A model generated the notes under the pieces. It saw only the letters and a list, made by a program, of their open reading frames with translations. It searched no databases and was not told the DNA's origin. 64,000 bases of DNA from Hydrogenophaga aromaticivorans (GTDB lineage Bacteria; Pseudomonadota; Gammaproteobacteria; Burkholderiales; Burkholderiaceae_C), in NCBI RefSeq assembly GCF_013387465.1, contig NZ_VYGV01000012.1, forward strand, positions 1 to 64,000, read 5' to 3'. Position numbers and translations under genes: made by a program. Shown in pieces: positions 28,923 to 39,197 of the stretch; position 1 is the stretch's first letter; each line of letters begins with the position of its first letter.

Positions 28923-29024
28923 GGCCTGAGAGCACTGGGCGACCGACTCCGCTCATGTCCCCCGACGGCCTGCGGCCGTCTCCTCCTTTACTTCGCTGCG
29001 CCGGTCACTCGGCGCTCTCAGGCC
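28923..29024 (-). repeat. Structured hairpin repeat, copy C
   Basis: The outer arms begin GGCCTGAGAGC at 28923 and end GCTCTCAGGCC at 29024; the first 11 pairs are perfect, then five transitions follow among the next 12 positions. The apical hairpin is GACGGCC-TGC-GGCCGTC. Cores CCGCTCATGTCCCCC and CTCCTCCTTTACTTCGCTG are intact. The strand given reads TAAAGGAGG, on which three of the five mismatches are G-U. Confidence 0.86.
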
Positions 29025-29069
29025 GCGAACACCCGAGTGCGCCAGCGATGGTGTGCCTACATTTCGTCA

Positions 29070-29171
29070 GATCGCTGAGGCGGTGTGCCCTGCGCAGCGA
29101 AGTAAAGGAGGAGGGCTGGCGAAGCCAGCCCGGGGGACATGAGCGGAGTAGGGCGCACCGCCTCGGCGATC
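29070..29171 (+). repeat. Structured hairpin repeat, copy C'
   Basis: Outer arms 29070-29093 and 29148-29171 (GATCGCTGAGGCGG... against its complement) pair over 24 bases with three mismatches, all three G-U on the plus strand. The apical hairpin is GGGCTGGC-GAA-GCCAGCCC, longer than in the other copies. The shared cores AGCGAAGTAAAGGAGGAG and GGGGGACATGAGCGG are intact. Confidence 0.87.
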
Positions 29172-29193
29172 CCGCGAAACCGATGAACGCCCA

Positions 29194-29219
29194 AAGAAAA
29201 GCCCCGCAAAGCGGGGCCT
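29194..29219 (-). terminator. Intrinsic terminator of the acyl-CoA dehydrogenase genes
   Basis: On the minus strand the sequence GCCCCGC-TTT-GCGGGGC is followed by TTTTCTTT, a standard stem plus U-tract. It begins 24 bases after the stop of the gene at 29243-30358. On the plus strand there is no T-tract, so it acts in one direction. Confidence 0.85.
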
Positions 29220-29242
29220 CCGTACCAACCCAAACAGAAGAC

Positions 29243-30358
29243 TCAGGCAAACACCCCCGCCGTGTCCTCCATCCGCGCCGATACCTCCCCCAGGTGGTGC
29301 AGCGTGTCGCCAAAGGTCAACTCCAGCTGGGTCAGCTTCTTGAAATAGTGGCTGCCGATGTACTCGTCGGTCACGCCGATGCCGCCGTGCAGCTGCACCG
29401 ACTGCTGGCCCACGAAACGCATCGATTGACCCAGTTGCACCTTGGCGCGAGCCATCGCACGGCGGCGCTCGGTCGCCGGGGCGTTCAGCTTCAGGCAGGC
29501 GTAGAAGCTCATGGAGCGGGCCAGTTCCAGCTGCATTTTCATGTCGGCCACGCGGTGGCGCAGTGCCTGGAAGCTCGCGATCGCCACGCCGAACTGCTTG
29601 CGCGTGTTCATATAGTCCACGGTGAGGGCCAGGGTCTTGTCCATCACGCCCACGGCCTCGGCGCAGACAGCGGCGATGCCGATGTCCACCGCGTGTTCCA
29701 GCGCGGCCAGGCCGTCGGTGGTGATCAGGCTGGCGGGGGCGTTCGAAAGGCTCAGCTCGGCCGCGCGGCCGCCGTCTTGCGTCCCGTAGCCCTGGGTGCT
29801 CACGCCGGCAGTGTTGCGTTCCACCAGGAACAAGGCGATCTGTCCGTTGGTCACGGCGGGCACGATGAAGGCGTCGGCCTGGTCACCGGCGGGCACCACG
29901 CTCTTGGCGCCGCTCACCGTCCAGCCACTGCCGGCCGGGGTGGCGGTGGTCTTGCAGGCATCCAGCCGGTAGCGCGCACCGCGTTCCTGCTGCGCCAGGA
30001 CCACCAGCGCTTCGCCCGAGGCGATTTTCGGCAGCCAGGCGGCCTTGACGTCCGCGCCGGCGTAGCCACCGATCAAGCCGCCCGCGATCAGCGTCTGCGC
30101 CAGCGGCTCCAGCACGATGCCGCGGCCCAGCTCTTCCATCACCACCATGCCCTCGACCGGGCCCATGCCCAGGCCGCCATCGGCTTCGCTGATGTACAGG
30201 CCCGCCAGGCCGAGTTCGGCCAGCTCGTTGTAGGCACCGCGGTCAAAGCCACCGGCCTTGACGATGGCGCGGCGACGCTCGAAGTCGTAACCCTTGTCCA
30301 CCCACTTGCGCACCGCGTCGCGCAGCTGTTCCTGGTCGTCACTGAAATCGAAATCCAT
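29243..30358 (-). CDS. Acyl-CoA dehydrogenase (second of a pair)
   Basis: 371 residues from ATG 30358 (MDFDFSDDQEQLRDAVRKWV). Acyl-CoA dehydrogenase fold with N-terminal helices, middle beta domain and C-terminal helical bundle ending LHGGIGVTDEYIGSHYFKKL, the family motif. FAD-dependent oxidation of an acyl-CoA is expected. It is 10 bases downstream of a second dehydrogenase gene. Such tandem pairs, one short and one longer, often form heteromeric enzymes in steroid or branched acyl-CoA degradation, but the substrate cannot be told here. It ends at an intrinsic terminator. Confidence 0.9.
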   Translation of the reverse strand: MDFDFSDDQEQLRDAVRKWVDKGYDFERRRAIVKAGGFDRGAYNELAELGLAGLYISEADGGLGMGPVEGMVVMEELGRGIVLEPLAQTLIAGGLIGGYAGADVKAAWLPKIASGEALVVLAQQERGARYRLDACKTTATPAGSGWTVSGAKSVVPAGDQADAFIVPAVTNGQIALFLVERNTAGVSTQGYGTQDGGRAAELSLSNAPASLITTDGLAALEHAVDIGIAAVCAEAVGVMDKTLALTVDYMNTRKQFGVAIASFQALRHRVADMKMQLELARSMSFYACLKLNAPATERRRAMARAKVQLGQSMRFVGQQSVQLHGGIGVTDEYIGSHYFKKLTQLELTFGDTLHHLGEVSARMEDTAGVFA

Positions 30359-30368
30359 GTCTGTCTCC

Positions 30369-31550
30369 TTAACCAAGGACCGTCTGGGCCACGATGTTGC
30401 GCTGCACTTCGTTCGAACCGCCGTAGATGGTGGTCTTGCGCAGGTTGAAATAGGTGGAAGCGAGAGGCGCGTTGCCCACCTCGCCACCCGGGAAGTCGCC
30501 CTGCCAGCCGGCTTCCATGGCTTCTTCGATGAAGGGCGTGGCAAATGGGCCGGCGGCCAGCATCATCAGCTCGGCGTAACGCTGCTGGATTTCGCTGCCC
30601 TTGATCTTGAGCAGTCCGGCGATGTCCAGCGAGTTCTTGCCCGACTTCTCGGCGCTCAGCACGCGCAGCACCAGCATCTCCAGCGCCACCACGTCCACCT
30701 CCAGCAGCGCGATCTGGTCGCGGAAGCGGCTGTCGTCCCAGACCCCTTCGGCCTTGGCGATGCGCTTGAGCCGCTCCAGCTCGCGCTTGGCGCGGTTCAC
30801 GTCGGCGATGTTGGTGCGCTCGTGCGAAAGCAGGTGCTTGGCATAGGTCCAGCCCTTGTTCTCTTCGCCGATCAGGTTCTCGGCCGGCACCTTGACGTTG
30901 TCGAAGAAGACCTCGTTGACTTCGCACTCGCCGTCGAGCAGCTTGATCGGGCGCACGCTCACCCCCGGCGACTTCATGTCGATCAGCAGGAAGCTGATGC
31001 CGGTCTGTGGCTTGCCTTCGGTGCTGGTGCGCACCAGGCAGAAGATCCATTCGCCGTACTGGCCCAGCGTGGTCCAGGTCTTCTGGCCGTTGACGACGTA
31101 GTGGTCACCCTGGCGTTCAGCGCGGCATTTGACCGAGGCCAGGTCCGAGCCCGAGCCCGGCTCGCTGTAGCCCTGGCTCCACCAGACCTCGCCGCTGGCG
31201 ATGCCGGGCAGGAAACGCTCGTGTTGCTCCTTGTTGCCGAAGGCCATGATGACCGGCGCCACCATCACCGGGCCGAAGGGCACGATGCGCGGCGCGCCGG
31301 CCAGCGCGCATTCTTCTTCAAACAGGTGTTTCTGTACGGCGGTCCAGCCCGGGCCACCGAACTGCTGCGGCCAGCCGTAACCCAGCCAGCCCTTTTTGCC
31401 GAGGATCTTGGCCCAGCGCTGCATGTCGTCGCGGCTCAGGCGAAGGGCGTTGTGGACCTTGTGGGCGATGTCGGCGGGCAGGTTGTCCTTGACCCAGGCG
31501 CGAACATCTTCGCGGAACGCCTGCTCTTGCGGCGTGAATGCCAAATCCAT
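30369..31550 (-). CDS. Acyl-CoA dehydrogenase (first of a pair)
   Basis: 393 residues. Family blocks: GWPQQFGGPGWTAVQKHLFEEE, YSEPGSGSDLASVKCRAERQGDHYVVNGQKTWTT given here as EPGSGSDL and NGQKTWTT, and GGSNEVQRNIVAQTVLG at the C-terminus (FAD/dimer contact). FAD-dependent, cytosolic. The adjoining downstream dehydrogenase is separated by 10 bases, indicating an operon. The catalytic Glu position cannot be assigned with certainty from sequence alone. Confidence 0.92.
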   Translation of the reverse strand: MDLAFTPQEQAFREDVRAWVKDNLPADIAHKVHNALRLSRDDMQRWAKILGKKGWLGYGWPQQFGGPGWTAVQKHLFEEECALAGAPRIVPFGPVMVAPVIMAFGNKEQHERFLPGIASGEVWWSQGYSEPGSGSDLASVKCRAERQGDHYVVNGQKTWTTLGQYGEWIFCLVRTSTEGKPQTGISFLLIDMKSPGVSVRPIKLLDGECEVNEVFFDNVKVPAENLIGEENKGWTYAKHLLSHERTNIADVNRAKRELERLKRIAKAEGVWDDSRFRDQIALLEVDVVALEMLVLRVLSAEKSGKNSLDIAGLLKIKGSEIQQRYAELMMLAAGPFATPFIEEAMEAGWQGDFPGGEVGNAPLASTYFNLRKTTIYGGSNEVQRNIVAQTVLG

Positions 31551-31628
31551 GCTTGTCTCCTTGTGTGTGGCGCGGCCCAGGTGGCGGGTTCTCGCTCAAC
31601 GGCGCACAGTTTGGCACGACCGTTCGTT

Positions 31629-32357
31629 TTATCCCTGTCCGGGCTGCGACAAGCCGAGTTGCTCGTGCAGGTTTTGCAGCTGGGCCCGCAGATGCTCCAC
31701 CGTCTCCTCCAGGCTGGCCACACGGCGCGTGAGGGCGATCACTTCGTCTTCGGTGGCACTGCTGCCGCTGTGGCTGGCGGGAACGCTCAGCGCGTTCACG
31801 TCCACGGGGCCGCAGAGCAGGTGGGCCCAGCGCTGTTCCCGGGCGCCCGGCGCGCGCGGCAGCTTCACCACCAGCACACCGCCCTTTTCAGGTGAACGGT
31901 CCTGCAGCTCTTCGAGGAACGCGTCCACCGAGGCGATGTCGAGGAACTTGTACCAGCGCTCGGTGTTCAGGCGCAGCTCACCCGCGGTCTGAGGCCCGCG
32001 CAGCACCAACATGCCCAGCAGCACGGCGGACTGCTCGGGCACCCCCACGGCGCGCTGGAAGTTGTGTTCGTAGCGCGTGACGCGGCCACCGCTGGTCTCC
32101 ACCAGCATGTGCAGCTGGCGCAAGCCGTCGATGGCCTCGCCGATTTCGCCCTCGGTCAGCGAGAGCACCGGTTCCCGGCTCGACTTCTGGTTGCAGCCGC
32201 TCTGCAGGCTGTTGAGTGTCAGCGGGTAGCTGTCGGGCACGGTGCGCGCTTTTTCCATCAGCGTGCCCAGCACGCGCGCTTCGGGGACGGACAGGGGACG
32301 CTGGTCAAAGCGGTGCACGCGGGGACCGGCGGGAGAGGTTGGGTGTTCCAGGGTCAT
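31629..32357 (-). CDS. YceH-family protein (DUF480)
   Basis: 242 residues. Matches the YceH/DUF480 family: two winged-helix modules, seen in [30 protein letters not shown] (as pieces LGTLMEKA and YPLTLNSL) and [24 protein letters not shown]-terminal predicted coiled coil is [29 protein letters not shown] (hydrophobic heptads). The function of the family is not established. It is divergent from purN with 14 bases between start codons, so the two share a very short promoter region. Confidence 0.9.
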   Translation of the reverse strand: MTLEHPTSPAGPRVHRFDQRPLSVPEARVLGTLMEKARTVPDSYPLTLNSLQSGCNQKSSREPVLSLTEGEIGEAIDGLRQLHMLVETSGGRVTRYEHNFQRAVGVPEQSAVLLGMLVLRGPQTAGELRLNTERWYKFLDIASVDAFLEELQDRSPEKGGVLVVKLPRAPGAREQRWAHLLCGPVDVNALSVPASHSGSSATEDEVIALTRRVASLEETVEHLRAQLQNLHEQLGLSQPGQG

Positions 32358-32371
32358 TACACTTCGTGGCC

Positions 32372-32959
32372 ATGTCAGCCGTTTATAAAAACATTGTCAT
32401 TCTGATCTCAGGCAGCGGCTCGAACATGGCCGCCATCGTCAGGGCCGCCGAGCGGCGTCATTGGGCTGATCGGTACGGCGCCCGCGTGGTGGCCGTCATC
32501 AGCAACAAGGCCGAGGCGGGTGGCTTGGGCGTTGCCCGCGAGCACCACATTCCCACTGCGGTCCTGGATCACAAGGGGTTTGCATCGCGGGAGGCCTTCG
32601 ATGCCGCACTGATGACCGAAATCGACCGCCACGATCCGGCGCTGGTGGTGCTGGCCGGCTTCATGCGCATCCTCACGCCCGGGTTCGTTCAGCACTACGA
32701 AGGCCGGCTGATCAACATCCACCCCAGCCTGCTGCCCGCTTTCACCGGCCTGAACACCCACCAGCGCGCCATCGACATGGGCTGCAGATTCGCCGGTGCC
32801 ACCGTGCACCGCGTCACGTCCGAGCTCGACCACGGCGACATCCTCGATCAGGCCGTGGTGCCCGTGCTGCCGGACGACACGGCGAAGACGCTGGCCGAGC
32901 GCGTGTTGACGCAGGAGCACATCATGTATCCACGTGCGGTTGAAAAGCTGTTGGCGTAG
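32372..32959 (+). CDS. purN: Phosphoribosylglycinamide formyltransferase 1
   Basis: 195 residues from ATG 32372 ([19 protein letters not shown]). It transfers a formyl group from 10-formyl-THF to GAR in purine synthesis. Catalytic blocks: [11 protein letters not shown] near the N-terminus, [16 protein letters not shown], then [11 protein letters not shown] with catalytic Asn/His, and the [13 protein letters not shown] segment with catalytic Asp. No membrane segment. A diverged reverse copy of a GC-rich repeat lies between it and convergent prfC. Confidence 0.96.
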   Translation: MSAVYKNIVILISGSGSNMAAIVRAAERRHWADRYGARVVAVISNKAEAGGLGVAREHHIPTAVLDHKGFASREAFDAALMTEIDRHDPALVVLAGFMRILTPGFVQHYEGRLINIHPSLLPAFTGLNTHQRAIDMGCRFAGATVHRVTSELDHGDILDQAVVPVLPDDTAKTLAERVLTQEHIMYPRAVEKLLA

Positions 32960-33002
32960 ATCTCCTGAAGCTCCAATCAGCTGAGCAACGAAGGGCCGTC
33001 AA

Positions 33003-33085
33003 CCGAGAACGCCGCGGAACCGGCTTCGCCGGGCCGCTCACCTTGCCCCCTGGGGAGTGACGGGCGAAGCCCGGCGCGGGGTCTA
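33003..33085 (-). repeat. GC-rich gene-end repeat, minus-strand copy
   Basis: Read on the minus strand this segment matches the elements at 37404 and 48273: GGGGGCAA, GCGGCCCGGCGAAGCCG and GCGTTCTCGGTTG occur in the same order. It begins right at the 3' end of prfC, in the sense orientation of that gene, as do the other two copies relative to their upstream genes. Confidence 0.7.
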
Positions 33086-34702
33086 CATGGCTTTTTGAAA
33101 CACCAGCCCCGCGTGCTCGCGCATCGCGTGGAACTTGATCTTCGGCCAGTTGGCCTCCACGGCGCGCAGCGTGGCCGCGTGGTCCACCAGCAGGGTGGGC
33201 GCGTCCACCGCGTCCAGGGCCACGCGGTGGCTGTTGGCGTCGATGAACTTCTTGAGTTCGATCTCGCCGCCGTCTTCGGGTGCACAGGTCACCCAGCGAG
33301 CCACCTGGTAGGGGCTGTTCATGATGCGGGCCTTGACGCCGTATTCGTGTTCCAGCCGGTGCGCCACCACTTCAAACTGCAGCTGGCCCACGGCGCCGAG
33401 CAACAGCACCGAGCCAGCCACCGGGCGGAACACCTGGATCGCGCCTTCTTCACCCAGCTGGGTGAGGCCCGCGCGCAGCTGCTTGCTGCGCAGCGGATCG
33501 GCCACTTCCACGCTGCGGATGATTTCCGGCGCGAAGAAGGGCAGACCGGTGAACTGCAGGCTCTCTCCCTCCGTCAAGGTGTCGCCCAGTTGCAGCACGC
33601 CGTGGTTCGGGATGCCGATGATGTCGCCGGCAAACGCCTCGTCCAGCAGCTCGCGCCGCTGCGACAAAAAGCTCACCACGGTGTTGGGCCGCAGGTCCTT
33701 GCCGCTGCGCACCACCCTGAGCTTCATGCCGCGTTCGAAGTGGCCGCTGGCCACGCGCACGAAGGCGATGCGGTCGCGGTGCGCCGGGTCCATGTTGGCC
33801 TGGATCTTGAACACCACACCGGTGAATTTGGGTTCTTCGGGGTGCACCACTCGCTGGATGGCGGGGCGGTCGCCCGGGGGCGGCGCCAGGTCCACCAGCG
33901 CGTCCAACACCTCGCGAACGCCGAAGTTGTTGACCGCCGAGCCGAACAGCATGGGCGTCTGTTTGCCCGCCAGAAACTGTGCTTCGTCGAACGCGGGCGA
34001 AGCGCCTTCGACCAATTCCAGCTCGTCCTTGGCTTGCTGAAATTCACTGCCGAATCGCTTCAGGCTCTCGGGGTTGTCCAGGCCGGCCAACACGTCTTCA
34101 TCGCCACCACGGCGGTCTTCGCCCGCAGCGAACACGCGCATCTGGTCGGTGCGACGGTCGTACACGCCGCGGAAAGTCTTGCCCATGCCCACGGGCCAGG
34201 TGAAGGGCACCACGGTCATGCCAAGCTCGCGCTCGATCTCGTCCATCAGGTCCAGCGGGGCTTGCACCTCGCGGTCCATCTTGTTGACGAAGGTGAGGAT
34301 GGGCGTGTTGCGTGCGCGGCAGACCTGCAGCAGGCGCCGCGTCTGCGGCTCCACGCCATTGCCGGCGTCGATCACCATCAACGCGGCGTCCACGGCGGTC
34401 AGCACGCGGTAGGTGTCTTCAGAGAAGTCCTGGTGGCCCGGGGTGTCGAGCAGGTTGATCACGCAGTCGCGGTATTCCATCTGCATCACGGACGACGCCA
34501 CGGAGATGCCGCGCTGCTTTTCGATCTCCATCCAGTCGGACGTGGCGTGGCGCGCGGCCTTGCGCGCCTTCACCGAGCCAGCGATGTTGATGGCGCCCGA
34601 GAACAGCAGCAGCTTCTCGGTCAGGGTCGTTTTACCCGCGTCGGGGTGGGAGATGATGGCGAAGGTGCGGCGACGCTTCACCTGTTGGGCAATTTCGGAC
34701 AT
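33083..34702 (-). CDS. prfC: Peptide chain release factor 3
   Basis: 539 residues. A translational GTPase that recycles RF1/RF2 from the ribosome. G1 motif HPDAGKTTLTEK, RNISVA-type switch seen here as KQRGISVASSVMQ, G3 DTPGHQDF, G4 FVNKMDRE. The C-terminal domain begins EIIRSVEVADPLRSKQL, and QLQFEVVAHRLEHEYGVKA is typical. It starts at ATG 34702, divergent from the RNA methyltransferase gene with about 30 bases between starts. Confidence 0.96.
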   Translation of the reverse strand: MSEIAQQVKRRRTFAIISHPDAGKTTLTEKLLLFSGAINIAGSVKARKAARHATSDWMEIEKQRGISVASSVMQMEYRDCVINLLDTPGHQDFSEDTYRVLTAVDAALMVIDAGNGVEPQTRRLLQVCRARNTPILTFVNKMDREVQAPLDLMDEIERELGMTVVPFTWPVGMGKTFRGVYDRRTDQMRVFAAGEDRRGGDEDVLAGLDNPESLKRFGSEFQQAKDELELVEGASPAFDEAQFLAGKQTPMLFGSAVNNFGVREVLDALVDLAPPPGDRPAIQRVVHPEEPKFTGVVFKIQANMDPAHRDRIAFVRVASGHFERGMKLRVVRSGKDLRPNTVVSFLSQRRELLDEAFAGDIIGIPNHGVLQLGDTLTEGESLQFTGLPFFAPEIIRSVEVADPLRSKQLRAGLTQLGEEGAIQVFRPVAGSVLLLGAVGQLQFEVVAHRLEHEYGVKARIMNSPYQVARWVTCAPEDGGEIELKKFIDANSHRVALDAVDAPTLLVDHAATLRAVEANWPKIKFHAMREHAGLVFQKAM

Positions 34703-34733
34703 AGCCCATGATTATCGCGGGTGGGACAATAGC

Positions 34734-36005
34734 ATGATGCACCCCAAAGCCCTCCTGGACGAATGTTCCGCCCTGATCGAACAGGTTTTCAAATTTGACC
34801 ACCCCACCGACGCCGTGGTTGCGCGCCATTTCCGCGAGAACCGGTCGCTTGGCCCTCGCGAGCGCGCCACGCTGTCGGACACGGTGTACGCCATCCTGCG
34901 TGAGCGCCTGAAGTTCGAATGGCTGGCACGCTCCGGCACCGGCTCCAAATGGCGGCGCCTGGCGATCCTGGGCTTCCCGGGCGACCGCGACTTTCTTAAG
35001 AGTGCATTGACCGAGGTGGAAAAGACCTGGTGGGACCACTGCCTGGCGGTGAAAGATGCCGACCTCATGGCGCAGCACCGTCACAACCTGCCCGACTGGC
35101 TGGCCACGGCGCTGGGTGATCAGGTGGGCGACGAGTTCGACGCGCTGGTGGCGAGCCTGAACCAGCCCGCGCCGCTGGACCTGCGCGTCAATGTGCTGAA
35201 GAAGAAGCGCGAAGCGGTGTTGGCCGAGTTGCGCCAGGCCGGTCTGGTGTGTGAGCCCACGGCCTACTCGCCGCTGGGCATCCGCCTGCAGGGAAAACCT
35301 TCTCTGGCCAAACTGCCGGCCTTTGTGCAGGGCGATGTGGAGGTGCAGGACGAAGGTTCGCAACTGCTGGCCTTGCTGCTGGATGCCAAGCGGGGTGAGA
35401 TGGTGGTGGACTTCTGTGCCGGCGCCGGTGGCAAGACGCTGGCCATCGGCGCGGCCATGCGCAACAGCGGCCGGCTCTACGCCTTCGACACCTCCGGCCA
35501 TCGGCTGGATGCGCTCAAGCCGCGGCTGGCGCGCAGCGGCTTGTCCAATGTGCACCCGGTGGCGATTGCGCACGAACGCGACGACCGCATCAAGCGCCTG
35601 GCCGGCAAGATCGATCGCGTGCTGGTCGATGCGCCGTGCTCCGGCCTGGGCACGCTGCGCCGCAGCCCTGACCTGAAGTGGCGCCAGACGCCGCAGACGG
35701 TGGCGGCACAGGCTGAGCTCCAGCAGTCCATTCTGAACAGCGCGGCCCGGTTGCTCAAGCCGGGCGGGCGGCTGGTGTACGCCACCTGCAGCCTGCTGCC
35801 GGCAGAGAACGAAGCGGTTGCCGCGGCTTTTTCAGCGGCCCACCAGGACTTTGAGCCCGTGCCGGTGGCAGGCCTGCTGGCCCTGGCTCAGGTGCCTCAG
35901 GCAGACAGCCTGTGCCAGGGCGAGGATGGCCAATGGCTCCGTTTGTGGCCACATCGGCATGCAACGGATGGCTTTTTTGCTGCCGTCTGGCGGAAAAAGG
36001 CCTGA
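34734..36005 (+). CDS. RsmB/NOP-family rRNA (cytosine-5) methyltransferase
   Basis: 423 residues from ATG 34734 (a second ATG follows directly at 34737). N-terminal helical NusB-like portion, then a SAM-dependent methyltransferase: FCAGAGGKTLAIGAAM (SAM loop), YAFDTSGHRLDAL, catalytic Cys in DAPCSGLGTLRR and the second conserved Cys in YATCSLLPAENE. It methylates C5 of cytosine in rRNA; the exact position (RsmB C967 or a different site) cannot be fixed. The gene is divergent from prfC. Confidence 0.9.
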   Translation: MMHPKALLDECSALIEQVFKFDHPTDAVVARHFRENRSLGPRERATLSDTVYAILRERLKFEWLARSGTGSKWRRLAILGFPGDRDFLKSALTEVEKTWWDHCLAVKDADLMAQHRHNLPDWLATALGDQVGDEFDALVASLNQPAPLDLRVNVLKKKREAVLAELRQAGLVCEPTAYSPLGIRLQGKPSLAKLPAFVQGDVEVQDEGSQLLALLLDAKRGEMVVDFCAGAGGKTLAIGAAMRNSGRLYAFDTSGHRLDALKPRLARSGLSNVHPVAIAHERDDRIKRLAGKIDRVLVDAPCSGLGTLRRSPDLKWRQTPQTVAAQAELQQSILNSAARLLKPGGRLVYATCSLLPAENEAVAAAFSAAHQDFEPVPVAGLLALAQVPQADSLCQGEDGQWLRLWPHRHATDGFFAAVWRKKA

Positions 36006-36171
36006 AAGACCGGCAAATGAGCTATTTCGCCTGAGCAGATCCCTTTCGGGGAGCTGTCCGGCGATTGTTTATTGACACCCCCGGCTTTAAAATCGCAGGT
36101 TGCTTCGCCCCTGTCCTGAACGGGGGCGTTTGGCAGCCTGACGCCTTCGTGGGCGGTTGAATAGGACCTTG

Positions 36172-37398
36172 ATGATTGCTTCTGATTTCGAGTTTTTTGC
36201 CAGTTTGTGGGATGGCCTGATCCAGTTCCTGGCCCATGGTCTGACCGGTGCGGCCTGGTGGCAGGTGCTGCTGGTCGCTCTGGTGTTCACCCACATCACC
36301 ATCGCCAGCGTCACGATCTACCTGCACCGCCACTCGGCGCACCGTTCGCTGGACCTGCACCCCATTCCCTCGCACTTCTTCCGCTTCTGGCTCTGGATGA
36401 CCACCGGCATGGTGACCAAGGAGTGGACGGCGATCCACCGCAAGCACCATGCCAAATGCGAGCGCGAAGGCGACCCGCACAGCCCGGTGGTCTTCGGTAT
36501 CAAGAAGGTGTTCTTCGAAGGCAGCGAGCTCTACCGCGCAGAAGCCAAGAACCAGGAAACCCTGGACCGTTATGGCCACAACACGCCGGACGACTGGGTG
36601 GAGCGGCACTTCTACACCGGTCGCTCGCGCCTGGGGGTGAGTCTCATGCTGATCATCAACGTCGCGCTGTTCGGCGTGCTGGGGGTGTCGGTCTGGGCCC
36701 TGCAGATGATGTGGATCCCGATCACGGCCGCCGGCATCATCAACGGCATTGGCCACTGGTGGGGTTACCGCAACTTCGAAGCCACCGACGCCAGCACCAA
36801 CGTGTCGCCCTGGGGCATCATCATTGGCGGCGAGGAACTGCACAATAACCACCACACCTACCCGACCTCGGCCAAGCTGTCGGTCAAGCCTTACGAGTTC
36901 GACATTGGCTGGATGTACATCACCATCCTGAAGTCGGTTGGACTGGCCACGGTGAAGAAGCTGCCGCCCAGGATGGCGTTTGGCGACGTGAAGCCCGTGG
37001 CCGACGAAAAGACCCTGGAAGCGATCATCGCCAACCGCTACGAGGTGATGGCCGGTTACGCGCGTGAGATGCGTGCCGCCTGCCAGCGTGAAGTCGAAGG
37101 CCTGAAGGCCCGCAGTGCCGACGCTTCGGTGCTGGATGCGGCCCGCCGCTGGCTGCACCGCGATGACGACAAGGTGCCCGCTGACATCAAGCCACAACTG
37201 GCCTTGGCACGGGCGGAACACCCGGTGCTCGACAAGATGGTCACCATGCGTGAAGAGCTTCGCGCCCTGTGGTCCAGCACGAACGCCACCCGCGAGCAAC
37301 TGGCCGGCGACCTTCAGGCCTGGTGCCGCCGGGCGGAGGAAAGCGGCATTGCCGCGCTGCGCGACTTTTCGATTCGCCTGCGCTCCGCGCACGCTTGA
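36172..37398 (+). CDS. Acyl-lipid/acyl-CoA delta-9-type fatty acid desaturase
   Basis: 408 residues from ATG 36172, preceded by AGGA at proper distance; a TTG at 36157 in frame would add 5 residues. Integral membrane di-iron enzyme with the three His boxes HRHSAHR (about residue 50), HRKHHAK (about 87) and HNNHH (about 223), and membrane segments around them. It introduces a double bond in saturated acyl chains using O2. The C-terminal 120 residues are a soluble helical extension. A GC-rich element starts 6 bases after the stop. Confidence 0.93.
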   Translation: MIASDFEFFASLWDGLIQFLAHGLTGAAWWQVLLVALVFTHITIASVTIYLHRHSAHRSLDLHPIPSHFFRFWLWMTTGMVTKEWTAIHRKHHAKCEREGDPHSPVVFGIKKVFFEGSELYRAEAKNQETLDRYGHNTPDDWVERHFYTGRSRLGVSLMLIINVALFGVLGVSVWALQMMWIPITAAGIINGIGHWWGYRNFEATDASTNVSPWGIIIGGEELHNNHHTYPTSAKLSVKPYEFDIGWMYITILKSVGLATVKKLPPRMAFGDVKPVADEKTLEAIIANRYEVMAGYAREMRAACQREVEGLKARSADASVLDAARRWLHRDDDKVPADIKPQLALARAEHPVLDKMVTMREELRALWSSTNATREQLAGDLQAWCRRAEESGIAALRDFSIRLRSAHA

Positions 37399-37403
37399 GC
37401 TTG

Positions 37404-37503
37404 ATCCACCCCCGCCGCGCTGCGCGCGACCCCCTCAAGGGGGCAACGCTGGCGGCCCGGCGGAGCCGGTTCCGCGGCGTTCTGGGTTAGGCACTGTGCT
37501 CCG
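37404..37503 (+). repeat. GC-rich gene-end repeat downstream of the desaturase
   Basis: It begins with CGCCGCGCTGCGCGCG and continues CCCCCTCAAGGGGGCAACGC (hairpin), then GCGGCCCGGCGGAGCCG and GCGTTCTGGGTT, ending GGCACTGTGCTCCGG. The same blocks in the same order follow livF at 48273, with identity high enough to be called one family. Confidence 0.8.
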
Positions 37504-37532
37504 GAAATATGGGTGTGTCTTCTGGGTCGGCA

Positions 37533-37569
37533 ACAAAAAAGCCGCTGTTTTCACAGCGGCTTTTTTGTT
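37533..37569. terminator. Bidirectional intrinsic terminator
   Basis: Perfect stem GCCGCTG-TTTTCA-CAGCGGC flanked by AAAAAA on the left and TTTTTT on the right, so it works on both strands. It ends the rpmB-rpmG message (minus) and any read-through from the desaturase gene (plus). Confidence 0.93.
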
Positions 37570-37585
37570 GGGAGAACCGGCTGAA

Positions 37586-37756
37586 TTACTTCAGCTTGAT
37601 TTCCTTGTAGTCCACGTGCTTGCGAGCTTTCGGATCAAATTTCTTGATCAGCATCTTCTCGGGCGTGGTCTTCTTGTTTTTGGTCGTGGTGTAGAAGTGG
37701 CCGGTACCCGCAGTGGATTCCAGCTTGATCTTTTCGCGTCCGCCTTTGGTTGCCAT
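37586..37756 (-). CDS. rpmG: 50S ribosomal protein L33
   Basis: 56 residues, ATG complement at 37754-37756, TAA at 37586-37588. The peptide starts [17 protein letters not shown] and contains [10 protein letters not shown] and [16 protein letters not shown], classical L33 without the zinc-binding cysteines (C-minus type). It lies 12 bases downstream of rpmB and ends at the bidirectional terminator. Confidence 0.97.
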   Translation of the reverse strand: MATKGGREKIKLESTAGTGHFYTTTKNKKTTPEKMLIKKFDPKARKHVDYKEIKLK

Positions 37757-37768
37757 GTTGGGTGCTCC

Positions 37769-38002
37769 TTAAGCTTGGCCGCGTGCGCGCAGGTCTGCGA
37801 GCACGGCATCGATGCCGTTTTTGTCAATCAGGCGCAGGGCAGCACCCGACACGCGCAGGCGAATCCAGCGGTTTTCGCTTTCGACCCAGAAACGGCGGTA
37901 TTGCAGGTTCGGCAGGAACCGGCGCTTGGTTTTGTTGTTGGCGTGGGAAACATTGTTCCCGACCATGGGCTTCTTGCCCGTTACGTCGCAGACGCGTGCC
38001 AT
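37769..38002 (-). CDS. rpmB: 50S ribosomal protein L28
   Basis: 77 residues, the usual size. [33 protein letters not shown] is the conserved start, here identified from the blocks VCDVTGKKP and [14 protein letters not shown]. It forms an operon with rpmG. It is preceded by a TATAAT box on the minus strand at 38164-38169. Confidence 0.98.
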   Translation of the reverse strand: MARVCDVTGKKPMVGNNVSHANNKTKRRFLPNLQYRRFWVESENRWIRLRVSGAALRLIDKNGIDAVLADLRARGQA

Positions 38003-38163
38003 GAGGACACTCCGATACTTCTATACAGCCGGTCACTCAGGACACTGGAGACGGTATTCCCGTTCCGCATCTGGTAACCCAGCCTCACCTCGCCAGAAAA
38101 GGGTGGCGGTAACCCGAATCCGCTGCGAACGACCAAAACTGGCCAATCGCAGCAAAGCCTTGG

Positions 38164-38169
38164 ATTATA
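38164..38169 (-). promoter_or_regulatory. Candidate -10 box of the rpmB-rpmG operon
   Basis: A perfect TATAAT on the minus strand, about 160 bases upstream of the rpmB start. The -35 region 16-18 bases further upstream (around TGTCCG) is poor, so the promoter call rests on the -10 only. Confidence 0.45.
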
Positions 38170-38213
38170 GCGCGGGCAGGCTGGTTCGGACAGCGCCGCC
38201 CGGCGGGAAGCGC

Positions 38214-39197
<984 letters not shown>

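Larger units (their letters stand above)
28894..29242. other. Intergenic region between convergent genes with paired hairpin elements and a terminator
   Basis: 349 bases containing no credible gene. Copies C (28923-29024) and C' (29070-29171) of the structured repeat occupy most of it, arranged head to head as in 5010-5265. An intrinsic terminator for the acyl-CoA dehydrogenase operon lies at 29194-29219. Nothing else was recognised. Confidence 0.7.

Noticed and set aside
28318..28956. 212-residue minus-strand frame beginning in repeat copy C (MSGVGRPVLSG)
   Set aside because: It starts from the ATG of the repeat core and runs antisense through the HNH gene; the equivalent frames in other copies stop after 10-15 codons or lack the ATG.
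36073..36095. Promoter TTGACA...TTAAAAT upstream of the desaturase
   Set aside because: The spacing between the two boxes is only about 10 bases, too short for a sigma-70 promoter.
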